From Iodidimonas nitroreducens (lineage in GTDB: Bacteria > Pseudomonadota > Alphaproteobacteria > Sphingomonadales > Rhodothalassiaceae), in assembly GCA_000710935.1 (NCBI GenBank), contig BAYV01000011.1:88328-152327 (forward strand): a stretch of 64,000 nt of DNA, written 5' to 3'. The position numbers and the translations under genes are program-made. Below, piece by piece: positions 16,325 through 23,721 of this stretch. The notes under the pieces were generated by a model, which saw nothing but the letters and a program-made list of their open reading frames with translations, was not told the DNA's origin and ran no database searches. Each line of letters opens with the position of its first letter. The stretch's first letter is position 1.

Positions 16325-17740
16325 TCAGCAAAGCTCCAGAACGGGCAGGGACAGCCTTTGGGCCACTGTGCGCAAGGCCGCCCGATGATCGCCATAGGCA
16401 ATGGCGAAATGATGCTCCAGCCCTTCATCCATGATGGTGTCACAGACCTGCCGGGAGGGCAGATCAAATCGGATGGTGCCCGATGTGCCGGTAAAGGCCA
16501 TGGGTGCGGGGATGACCTCGGCCCCGCCGATGACCATCTTGTTTTCGCCCCCGGCCTGGGATATGCGGGCGATGGTGATGCGCCCGGGCTTGATTTTATA
16601 TTGATGGAGCAGGGGCATCTTGCGATTGGTGTGGATTGTGGCTTCGGCCTTTGAAGCCGGATCGCGCATCGATAAAGGGGCCGATCCGCAATGCCACAAA
16701 ACCGCGGTATCGTCGGCGAAATCCAGATCAACCAGATCGGTCATCCAGGCCGGTTCGCCCGCCAGTTCCTGTAAGAGCAGCTGGCTCATCGCCCCATGCA
16801 CATCGGCTTCGCAGGCGGTGGGAATTCTGGCTTCATTGAGCATCGCCACCGGACCGCAGGCCGCACAGCCATAATCGGTGAAAAATTCCGGCCAGCAGCG
16901 CACCGCAAGGCTTTTGGCTCCGGTTTCCGCCTGCACATCTTCAAGGGCGCAAAAGCTGCGCAAAGAGCGATCAAGCTGATCGGCATCCACCTCATCAAGA
17001 TTGCCAAGGGCATCGGATTCGGCCTGATGATGGCGGGCCACCCGCGCCGCATCGATGCCCCGCGCCCGGCTGAACAGATCATCCATGCTGATCCGGTTGA
17101 CCGACAGCCCGCCCAGCCCCTTCAGCACGCCTTCATCAAAAGCACAGGTATCAAAGCCATCGGGATGCTGGCCGATCACGGTGATTTTGGCATCCTTGAT
17201 GGCATCAAGCGCGCGGATCACGGCTTCATCCGTGCTTTCATCATGGGGCTTTTCGTTGGCTTTGGAGGAAGGCGCTTTTGCCGAAGATTTTACTTTGGGG
17301 CTTGCCAAAGCCCGCAGATCGGGCCCCAAATCCGGGGCTTTGGGATCGCTATAAAGCCAGCCCAGATCATGGCCCGATTTTTTAAGAGCATGGGCCGCCA
17401 GATTAAGCCCGCATAAGGCATTGAGCCGCAGCCGACCCCCCAATCGTGGTTCGGGCACCGCCCAGATTGCCACCGGGGCTTTCAGGACATCGGCCAGAGT
17501 ACGGGTCATGGTGGCATCGGTGAAGGTGATCTGCATGATCAGCACAAGATCAAATGTTTGCCCCTTCAGGCTTTCCATCGCCTGATTAACGGCATCGGCA
17601 TCGAATAAAAGATCGCGCGGGCCGATGGTTTTGATCCCCGCCCGATCCAAGGCGGCAAAGGCCTGATTCTTCATTTCGGTGGCAAAGGGCACGTCGAAGG
17701 TGGGGCGCGCCAGCGGGAAGACGGCATAGCTGAGACTCAT
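16325..17740 (-). CDS. L-fucose/L-arabinose isomerase-like ketol isomerase; candidate sulfoquinovose isomerase
   Basis: 471 residues. The C-terminal half carries the family metal and substrate region ACEADVHGAMSQLLLQELAG (Glu311, Asp313) and VLWHCGSAPLSM; the N-terminal half has the two-domain architecture of fucose isomerase with a Lys/Ser-rich linker (about 149-168). Isomerases of this type, not the YihS type, are reported for sulfoquinovose to sulfofructose conversion in the sulfo-transaldolase pathway. It starts 2 bp after the aldolase stop and precedes GH31, a gene order that supports this substrate. A role on another aldose is the alternative. Confidence 0.75.
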   Translation of the reverse strand: MSLSYAVFPLARPTFDVPFATEMKNQAFAALDRAGIKTIGPRDLLFDADAVNQAMESLKGQTFDLVLIMQITFTDATMTRTLADVLKAPVAIWAVPEPRLGGRLRLNALCGLNLAAHALKKSGHDLGWLYSDPKAPDLGPDLRALASPKVKSSAKAPSSKANEKPHDESTDEAVIRALDAIKDAKITVIGQHPDGFDTCAFDEGVLKGLGGLSVNRISMDDLFSRARGIDAARVARHHQAESDALGNLDEVDADQLDRSLRSFCALEDVQAETGAKSLAVRCWPEFFTDYGCAACGPVAMLNEARIPTACEADVHGAMSQLLLQELAGEPAWMTDLVDLDFADDTAVLWHCGSAPLSMRDPASKAEATIHTNRKMPLLHQYKIKPGRITIARISQAGGENKMVIGGAEVIPAPMAFTGTSGTIRFDLPSRQVCDTIMDEGLEHHFAIAYGDHRAALRTVAQRLSLPVLELC

Positions 17741-17742
17741 GA

Positions 17743-18789
17743 TCAGCCTCCAAAACCTTTATATACATGACGAAAGCGCGCATCGGCCGGGACCAGCCCC
17801 GGTCCATCGGGACCATAGCAATCATGCGCCATGAAGGGCAGGGCCTTTTCATCGGTGAGCCGGTTCAGATCCTTCATATAAGGGATGGCTTCATCTCTTA
17901 AAGCCTGTCGGATCGCCGCCATGTCGGGAAATGCCTGGAAGGCTTCGAGCCAGATCGCCCGGCCCGCCAGATATCCCGAGGCCCCGGCCGCATAGGCATG
18001 GGTGAGGATATTGCGAAAGGCCGCCATGCCCGCCCCCGCCGAGAGCATCACCCAGGGCCTGCCCGCGGCCTCGTTCATGGCATCAAACCAGCTTTGGACC
18101 CGTTCCCAATCATCGCCCCCCACGCCGGGGACATCATCGGCGGCCAGCGGGCTTTCCAGCTTGAACAGATCGACCCCATAATCGGGATGAGAAAAAACCC
18201 GCACGCTTTCCAGCACCAGATCGGGCTTTTTGCTTTTCATTTCCACATAATCGCCGGTGCGTTCGGCATCATGGGCCAAGGGATAGACGAGCAATTCAAA
18301 AACGAAAGGCAGATCGAAACGGGCGCAGGCCTCGCCAATGCGCTTGGTGAAATCCTGCTGCGCCCGGCAGATCGCGGCATCGGCATCGGGGCGATACCAG
18401 GCCAGAACCTTGACCGCATCGCCGCCCACGCGCTTGATTTTTTCCACCGACCAATCATCGATTTCCGATGACAGGCGGCCTTTGTCGGTTTCCTTGAAAA
18501 TGGAATCCTCAAGGGTGAGGATCAAGCCCAAAGCCGGATCATAAAGCGACAGGCCCGCAGGATAAGCATAATGGGGATCGAGCAGCATGGCGGTGGATTG
18601 GCTTTGCAATTCTTCGATCAACAGCGCCTTGAACGCGGCCACATCCTCCCACGGGGCTTCATCCAGCCCCCTGATTTTGGCGATGGGGTTTTTGATCGGC
18701 GGACGTTGATCCACCGCAGTCATCTTGAAACGGCCCTGACGATCAGCCATGCGCCGCATGCCCCATAATTTTCCTGCGCTCAGGCTCAT
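17743..18789 (-). CDS. class I LacD/YihT-like aldolase; candidate sulfofructose-1-phosphate aldolase
   Basis: The second of two adjacent ATGs (18789) has GGAG at ideal distance. The 348-residue product starts SLSAGKLWGMRRMADRQ and continues RFKMTAVDQRPPI, typical of tagatose-1,6-bisphosphate aldolase relatives. The Schiff-base lysine is expected in GVDLFKLESP (residue 210). The predicted reaction is cleavage of 6-deoxy-6-sulfofructose 1-phosphate to dihydroxyacetone phosphate and sulfolactaldehyde. E. coli YihT is shorter (about 290 residues), so this would be a different branch. It is first in an operon with the isomerase and GH31. Tagatose-bisphosphate cleavage is the conservative reading. 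Confidence 0.78.
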   Translation of the reverse strand: MSLSAGKLWGMRRMADRQGRFKMTAVDQRPPIKNPIAKIRGLDEAPWEDVAAFKALLIEELQSQSTAMLLDPHYAYPAGLSLYDPALGLILTLEDSIFKETDKGRLSSEIDDWSVEKIKRVGGDAVKVLAWYRPDADAAICRAQQDFTKRIGEACARFDLPFVFELLVYPLAHDAERTGDYVEMKSKKPDLVLESVRVFSHPDYGVDLFKLESPLAADDVPGVGGDDWERVQSWFDAMNEAAGRPWVMLSAGAGMAAFRNILTHAYAAGASGYLAGRAIWLEAFQAFPDMAAIRQALRDEAIPYMKDLNRLTDEKALPFMAHDCYGPDGPGLVPADARFRHVYKGFGG

Positions 18790-18886
18790 CATCGCTCTCC
18801 ATCACAGATTGGAACAGGGGTGGGCGGCCGTGTGGGATCGGGCCTCAAGGCACGGCTGCGCGTCCGCATTATTGCAGTTATCTATA

Positions 18887-18902
18887 AGAGTTATATGACA
18901 TA
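18887..18902. promoter_or_regulatory. weak operator-like site upstream of the aldolase operon
   Basis: AGAGTTATATGACATA matches the 19798-19813 palindrome at about ten of sixteen positions, including the TTATAT core. It is the only such sequence I see before the aldolase operon and is not convincing alone. Confidence 0.25.
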
Positions 18903-18976
18903 AGAAAAGATAATGGCAAGCCTTGTAAAAGGGGCGTGCCTAAATTCCAGGATATTTTTATCGATGTCAGGAAATT

Positions 18977-19696
18977 TCAGCGAATGCTGACGGCATAAAC
19001 CAGCCGCGCGGTATCGCAGCGCGATGTGCGTAATTCCACCGGTCGCCCGGCAATATCAATGGCGATCCGGTCGATCTGCAAAATCGGCGACCCCAAGGGC
19101 AGATCAAGACGGCTGGCATCTTCCTTGCGCGCGATATCGGCGTGCAATTCTTCTTCGGCCTGCACGATATTGATGTCGAATTCCGCCTGATAGAGGGTGT
19201 AAAGGGCATTGGGCAGGGGATCATAGCGATCAATATCGGGAAACAGCGCCAAGGGCAGCACGATCATCTCGAAAATCGCCGGGCGCCCCTCTACCCAGCG
19301 GGTGCGGCGCAATTCCACCACCATATCATCGGGCTTGATGGCCAGCTTGCGCGCTTCGGTGGCATTGGCCGGACGGCGGCTGATGGATTTTTCACCGCAA
19401 TCGGGGATCACCTTTTCGCCCCCCGGATGGGCCATGCGAAAAAACCGAAACAAAGCGCTTTGCTCGTTATATTGGCTGACATAGGTGCCTTTGCCCTGCC
19501 GCCTTTCGATCAGATTTTCCGATGCCATGGCATCCAGCGCCTTACGCACCGTGCCTTGAGACACCCCAAGGCTGGAGGCGAGGGCATGTTCGCTGGGCAG
19601 GGCTTCGGCGGCTTTCCACACACCTGTGCTGATCTGCTTGACCAGATGATCATAGACTTGTCGATATAAGGGCCGGAAACCGGGCGCTCCATCCAT
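18977..19696 (-). CDS. HutC-subfamily GntR regulator (UTRA domain)
   Basis: 239 residues: a GntR winged helix (about 10-75, LPSEHALASSLGVSQGTVRK then ALDAMASENLIERRQGKGTYV) and a UTRA effector domain (about 95-235, with VVELRRTRWVEGRPAIFEMI and SPILQIDRIAIDIAGRPVEL). Members are usually repressors released by a sugar phosphate or pathway intermediate. The gene is divergent from suyA, with a perfect 16-bp palindrome (19798-19813) in the gap, so it probably controls itself, the suy operon and the other units preceded by the same palindrome. Confidence 0.88.
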   Translation of the reverse strand: MDGAPGFRPLYRQVYDHLVKQISTGVWKAAEALPSEHALASSLGVSQGTVRKALDAMASENLIERRQGKGTYVSQYNEQSALFRFFRMAHPGGEKVIPDCGEKSISRRPANATEARKLAIKPDDMVVELRRTRWVEGRPAIFEMIVLPLALFPDIDRYDPLPNALYTLYQAEFDINIVQAEEELHADIARKEDASRLDLPLGSPILQIDRIAIDIAGRPVELRTSRCDTARLVYAVSIR

Positions 19697-19797
19697 GGAT
19701 CGGGGCCTTGAAAGCGGGAGGGTGAGGGTGAGCTAAAGACTGATGGACCTTCAGAATATCGCGCATTGGCCCCTTTTGTCTATCATTTGTTGTATTG

Positions 19798-19813
19798 TAT
19801 CTTATATAAGATA
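19798..19813. promoter_or_regulatory. perfect 16-bp palindromic operator before suyA
   Basis: TATCTTATATAAGATA is fully self-complementary. It lies between the divergent HutC-type regulator (start 19696) and suyA (start 19968). It is the best copy of the motif set in this locus. Confidence 0.6.
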
Positions 19814-19967
19814 GCTTATAAAAGGAGCGAGTCTGAGGGATGGCTGTTCGACCGGCCCATGATAAGTGGCTTGGGGCTTGCCTGGGGCCGTGATCAGGAT
19901 GCTATCGAGGCATTGGGCGACAAAAGACACGTCAAAAGCTCATTCTAAAAAAGCAAAGGAAATCGCC

Positions 19968-20255
19968 GTGAGTATTCCACATCTTTTGGTTCATGATAAA
20001 CGCGATAATGTTGGCGTTGTGGTGGTTGAGGGTTTGACCGCAGGCACCGAGATGCTGTGCGTGGTCACTCAGGATAATTCAGATTTTAAATTGGTGGCGC
20101 GTCAGGATGTGCCCATCGGCCATAAAATCGCCCTGACCGATCTGAAGCTCGAAGAGAATGTCGTCAAATATGGCGAAAATATCGGCCGGGTGGTGGCCGA
20201 TATATCCAAAGGCGAGCATGTGCACACCCATAATCTGAAAACCAGACGCTGGTAA
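19968..20255 (+). CDS. suyA: (2R)-sulfolactate sulfo-lyase small subunit
   Basis: A GTG start at 19968 follows AAGGA by 7 bp and yields 95 residues, the expected size of a SAF-domain subunit. The sequence [20 protein letters not shown] and [20 protein letters not shown] are close to SuyA and to the N-terminal domain of altronate dehydratase. With SuyB it forms the enzyme that splits (R)-3-sulfolactate into pyruvate and sulfite in the cytoplasm. It is 11 bp ahead of suyB. Altronate dehydratase is the alternative, but split subunits beside sulfolactate dehydrogenases favour SuyA. Confidence 0.85.
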   Translation: MSIPHLLVHDKRDNVGVVVVEGLTAGTEMLCVVTQDNSDFKLVARQDVPIGHKIALTDLKLEENVVKYGENIGRVVADISKGEHVHTHNLKTRRW

Positions 20256-20266
20256 GGAGCCGAAGA

Positions 20267-21439
20267 ATGAGCAATTCCCAAAAAATCATGGCCTATCGGC
20301 GCGAAAACGGGCGGGTTGGTGTGCGCAATCATGTGGTGATCCTGCCCCTTGATGATATTTCAAATGCCGCTTGCGAAGCCGTGGCGAATAATATCAAGGG
20401 CACTTTGGCGCTGCCCCATGCCTATGGCCGCCTGCAATTTGGCGCCGATCTCGATCTTCATTTCCGCACCATGATCGGCACGGGGGCCAATCCCAATGTG
20501 GCGGCCTGTGTGGTGATCGGTATCGAACCGGGCTGGACCCAGAAAGTGGTGGATGGCATTGCCGCCACGGGCAAACCGGTGACCGGCTTTTCCATCGAGC
20601 AGAATGGCGATATCGCCACCATCGCCAAGGCATCGCGGCAGGCGAAAGATTATGTGCATTGGGCAACGGCGCTTTTGCGCGAGCCTTGTGATCTGTCGGA
20701 GCTTTGGATTGCTGCCAAATGCGGGGAAAGCGATACCACCACCGGCCTCGCATCCTGCCCCACGGTTGGCAATATGTATGACAAGCTGATCCCAAAAGGC
20801 ATTTATGGCTGTTTTGGGGAAACATCCGAACTGACCGGGGCCGAGCATCTGTGTCAGGCGCGGGCTGCAACGCCTGAGGTCGGTGAAAAATTCACGCGCA
20901 CCTTCATGGCCTATCAGAACGAGGTGATCGAGCCGCATAAAACATCCGATCTTTCCGATTCCCAGCCCACCAAGGGCAATATCGAAGGGGGGCTGACCAC
21001 CATCGAGGAAAAGGCCCTGGGCAATCTTGAAAAGATCGGCAAGAAAGTCAGCTATATCGATGTTCTGGAGCCTGCCGAAGCGCCGGCAAAGGGGCCGGGG
21101 CTTTATTTCATGGATACATCATCAGCGGCGGCGGAATGTTGCACCCTGCAGGCGGCGGCGGGCTATGTGGTGCATATCTTCCCCACCGGTCAGGGCAATA
21201 TCATCGGCAATCCGATCATGCCGGTGATCAAGCTGACGGGGAATCCGCGCACCGTGCGCACCATGTCGGAACATGTGGATCTCGATGTTTCCGCCATCGT
21301 GCGACGGGAGTGGACCATCGATGATGCGGGCGATGCCCTGATCGATCTGATCGCCGCCACGGCCAATGGCCGCTTTACTGCGGCCGAGGCTTTGGGCCAT
21401 CGGGAATTTGTGATGACCAAACTCTATCGCAGCGCCTGA
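20267..21439 (+). CDS. suyB: (2R)-sulfolactate sulfo-lyase large subunit
   Basis: 390 residues of the UxaA C-terminal family. The strings [58 protein letters not shown] and [20 protein letters not shown] match SuyB as I recall it throughout the length. The enzyme is iron-dependent in characterised cases. It removes sulfite from (R)-sulfolactate, leaving pyruvate for central metabolism. The operon continues with two sulfolactate dehydrogenases, the same combination as described for Chromohalobacter salexigens. No defects are visible. Confidence 0.88.
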   Translation: MSNSQKIMAYRRENGRVGVRNHVVILPLDDISNAACEAVANNIKGTLALPHAYGRLQFGADLDLHFRTMIGTGANPNVAACVVIGIEPGWTQKVVDGIAATGKPVTGFSIEQNGDIATIAKASRQAKDYVHWATALLREPCDLSELWIAAKCGESDTTTGLASCPTVGNMYDKLIPKGIYGCFGETSELTGAEHLCQARAATPEVGEKFTRTFMAYQNEVIEPHKTSDLSDSQPTKGNIEGGLTTIEEKALGNLEKIGKKVSYIDVLEPAEAPAKGPGLYFMDTSSAAAECCTLQAAAGYVVHIFPTGQGNIIGNPIMPVIKLTGNPRTVRTMSEHVDLDVSAIVRREWTIDDAGDALIDLIAATANGRFTAAEALGHREFVMTKLYRSA

Positions 21440-21466
21440 CCGGATGATCATCATGGGCTTTTTTAC

Positions 21467-22483
21467 ATGACGGAACCCGTTCGCCTGAGCCTTGATGCGG
21501 CGCAGGATCTGGTGGCCCGCGCTTTGCTGGCCGCCGGATGTTCGCCCGATCAAGCCGCGATCACCGCCCGGGCTTTGGTGGCTGCCGAGGCGGATGGGCA
21601 GGCGGGCCATGGTCTGTCGCGTGTGCCATCCTATGCTGCTCAGGCGAAAAGCGGCAAGGTGAATGGCCATGCGGTGCCCCATGCGCAATCGGTGTCCCCA
21701 GCGGCGCTGCGTATTGATGCAGGCTATGGCTTTGCTTATCCGGCGCTGGATCTGGCGGTTACAAAGCTGGTGCAGTTGGCTCCCACGATGGGCATTGCCA
21801 GCGCCACGCTTTATCGCTCGCATCATTTTGGGCAGGCGGGGGCGCATGCTGAAAAGCTTGCCGATGCGGGCCTGATCGGGCTGGTTTTTGGTAATTCACC
21901 TAAGGCCATTGCCTTTTGGGGTGGGCAGGCCCCGATGCTGGGCACCAATCCCGTGGCCTTTGCCGCTCCCTTGCCCGAAGGACCGCCGCTGGTGATCGAT
22001 TTTGCGGTTTCGGTGGTGGCCCGGGGTAAGATCAATGCTGCCAAACAGGCCGGTGAAACCATTCCCGAAGGTTGGGCGCTGGATCGTGATGGGCAGCCCA
22101 CCACCGATCCCGATGCGGCTTTGGCGGGTTCGATGCTGCCCATTGGCGGTGCCAAGGGGGCGGCGTTGGCGATGATGATCGAAATATTGGCGGCGGCCTT
22201 GAGCGGATCGCATTTCGGCTTTGAAGCCAGTTCCCTTTTTGATGGGGAAGGACCGCCTCCCGATCTGGGGCAAACTTTGGTGGCTATCGATCCCATGCGG
22301 CTGTCTGCCGGGGCCTATCAGGATCGGATGGCGGTGTTTCTGGCGGTTTTGGGGGCCGATGCGGATGTCCGCCTGCCCGGCAGCCGTCGTTTGATCAATC
22401 GCCAGCGGGCCGCGGAAAACGGCCTTTTGGTGCCCGCCGCACTTTATCAAAGCCTGCAGGAACTGGCAGCATCAACAGCATGA
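21467..22483 (+). CDS. comC: (R)-sulfolactate dehydrogenase (malate/L-lactate dehydrogenase family)
   Basis: 338 residues of the Ldh_2 NAD(P)-dependent family. Typical blocks are GQAGHGLSRVPSYAAQAKSG, the catalytic His in YRSHHFGQAGAHAEKL (His120), WGGQAPMLGTNPVAFAAP and IGGAKGAALAMMIEILA. ComC reduces sulfopyruvate to the R form of sulfolactate. Beside SlcC, which oxidises the S form, it would complete a two-enzyme inversion of sulfolactate so that SuyAB can act. It starts 27 bp after suyB. A dehydrogenase for another 2-hydroxyacid is possible if taken out of context. Confidence 0.8.
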   Translation: MTEPVRLSLDAAQDLVARALLAAGCSPDQAAITARALVAAEADGQAGHGLSRVPSYAAQAKSGKVNGHAVPHAQSVSPAALRIDAGYGFAYPALDLAVTKLVQLAPTMGIASATLYRSHHFGQAGAHAEKLADAGLIGLVFGNSPKAIAFWGGQAPMLGTNPVAFAAPLPEGPPLVIDFAVSVVARGKINAAKQAGETIPEGWALDRDGQPTTDPDAALAGSMLPIGGAKGAALAMMIEILAAALSGSHFGFEASSLFDGEGPPPDLGQTLVAIDPMRLSAGAYQDRMAVFLAVLGADADVRLPGSRRLINRQRAAENGLLVPAALYQSLQELAASTA

Positions 22484-22495
22484 AGGGAATTGGCC

Positions 22496-23437
22496 ATGGC
22501 TGATATCGTGATCAGTGAATTCATGGATGAAACAGCGATTGCCGAAGTGCTACAGGGCTTTGATGTGCTTTATGATCCTGATCTGGTGAATGAACCGGCG
22601 GCGCTTTTGGCGGCTTTGGCGGATGCCCGGGCTTTGATCATACGCAATAAAACCCAGGTGCGCGGGGATTTGCTGAAGGCAGCGCCCCATTTGCGGGTGA
22701 TCGGGCGATTGGGGGTGGGGCTTGATAATATCGATCTTGATGCCTGTGCGGCGCGGGGGATCAAGGTGTGCCCGGCGCGGGGGGCGAATGATCTCTCGGT
22801 AGCGGAATATGTGCTGAGTGCCGCGATGAATCTGTTGCGGGATATGTGGTCGGGGCGCGATCAGATGCTGGCCGGGGATTGGCCTAGGCTGCAAATGATC
22901 GGGGCCGAGCTTTCAGGCCGGACGCTGGGGCTTGTGGGCTTTGGCAGCATTGCCCGCGAAGTGGCGCGTCGGGCCCGCATCATGGGGATGCGGCTGGCCA
23001 TTTATGATCCCTATCTTGATGCAGACGATCCGGCGCTGGCGGCCGATCTTGCTGGAGTTGTGCGCCTGGATTTGGCGGATATGCTGGCCGAAGCCGATGT
23101 GCTGAGCCTGCATGTGCCCCTGACCGAGGAAACCCGCCATCTGATCGATGCTCTGGCCTTGGCGCGGATGCAACCGGGTGCGATCCTGATCAATGCCGCG
23201 CGGGGCGGGGTGGTGGATGAAATGGCTTTGGCCGATGCCTTGCGCGCGGGCCGCTTGGCGGGGGCGGCGCTCGATGTTTTTGAAACCGAGCCGATGACCG
23301 CCGAAAGCGGGGCGCATCTGCGCGATGTCCCCAATCTTTTGCTGACCCCGCATATTGCCGGGATCACCGAGGAAGCCAATCTGCGTGTGAGCCTGATGAC
23401 CGCACAATCTGTGGCGGCGGTACTGGCCAGCGCCTGA
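22496..23437 (+). CDS. slcC: (S)-sulfolactate dehydrogenase (2-hydroxyacid dehydrogenase family)
   Basis: The ATG at 22496 is preceded by GAAGGG at 8 bp. The 313-residue product has the D-2-hydroxyacid dehydrogenase layout: RLGVGLDNIDLDACAARGI, the Rossmann motif LGLVGFGSIAREVARRA, and the catalytic Arg in NAARGGVVDE, Glu in LDVFETEP and His in LTPHIAG. It resembles SlcC, which oxidises (S)-sulfolactate to sulfopyruvate with NAD. Its place 12 bp after comC gives suyA-suyB-comC-slcC as one operon. A phosphoglycerate dehydrogenase-like role is less likely here. Confidence 0.8.
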   Translation: MADIVISEFMDETAIAEVLQGFDVLYDPDLVNEPAALLAALADARALIIRNKTQVRGDLLKAAPHLRVIGRLGVGLDNIDLDACAARGIKVCPARGANDLSVAEYVLSAAMNLLRDMWSGRDQMLAGDWPRLQMIGAELSGRTLGLVGFGSIAREVARRARIMGMRLAIYDPYLDADDPALAADLAGVVRLDLADMLAEADVLSLHVPLTEETRHLIDALALARMQPGAILINAARGGVVDEMALADALRAGRLAGAALDVFETEPMTAESGAHLRDVPNLLLTPHIAGITEEANLRVSLMTAQSVAAVLASA

Positions 23438-23543
23438 GCATCGGGCCATGCGCCGGATCAGATTATCTTCACAATAAAAACGTTAAATCGTCTCTCGGAT
23501 GCCCTGATTCTGGCGTTGGAGTCTGGCTTTTCTATCTGTTATG

Positions 23544-23555
23544 TCTTATATAAGA
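23544..23555. promoter_or_regulatory. palindromic operator upstream of the TonB receptor
   Basis: TCTTATATAAGA is perfectly self-complementary and lies within TGTCTTATATAAGATA, which differs from the 19798-19813 site at one base. It is 167 bp before the receptor start. Confidence 0.55.
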
Positions 23556-23697
23556 TATATCTCACAGCATGGCAGTTACATGCTGATGGAACGGCATCAA
23601 GATCGCAGGCGGCCTTCTAAGAGCCGCAAAGGCTAGGTCGAATTGATAGGGACAAGATGCGGACAGAGCCGGGCGGAGCGCCGGTTTCAATCCGGGT

Positions 23698-23707
23698 CTT
23701 ATATAAG
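23698..23707. promoter_or_regulatory. second CTTATATAAG site near the TonB receptor start
   Basis: CTTATATAAG is repeated here, 14 bp before the start codon and directly ahead of the GGGAGGA ribosome-binding site. Two sites in one leader would allow looping or a road-block. Confidence 0.45.
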
Positions 23708-23721
23708 GGAGGATAAAATCC

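Noticed and set aside
19968..21439. suyAB read as altronate dehydratase (UxaA)
   Set aside because: The split small and large subunits, sequence blocks and two sulfolactate-type dehydrogenases in the same operon favour sulfo-lyase; no uronate isomerase or reductase is nearby.
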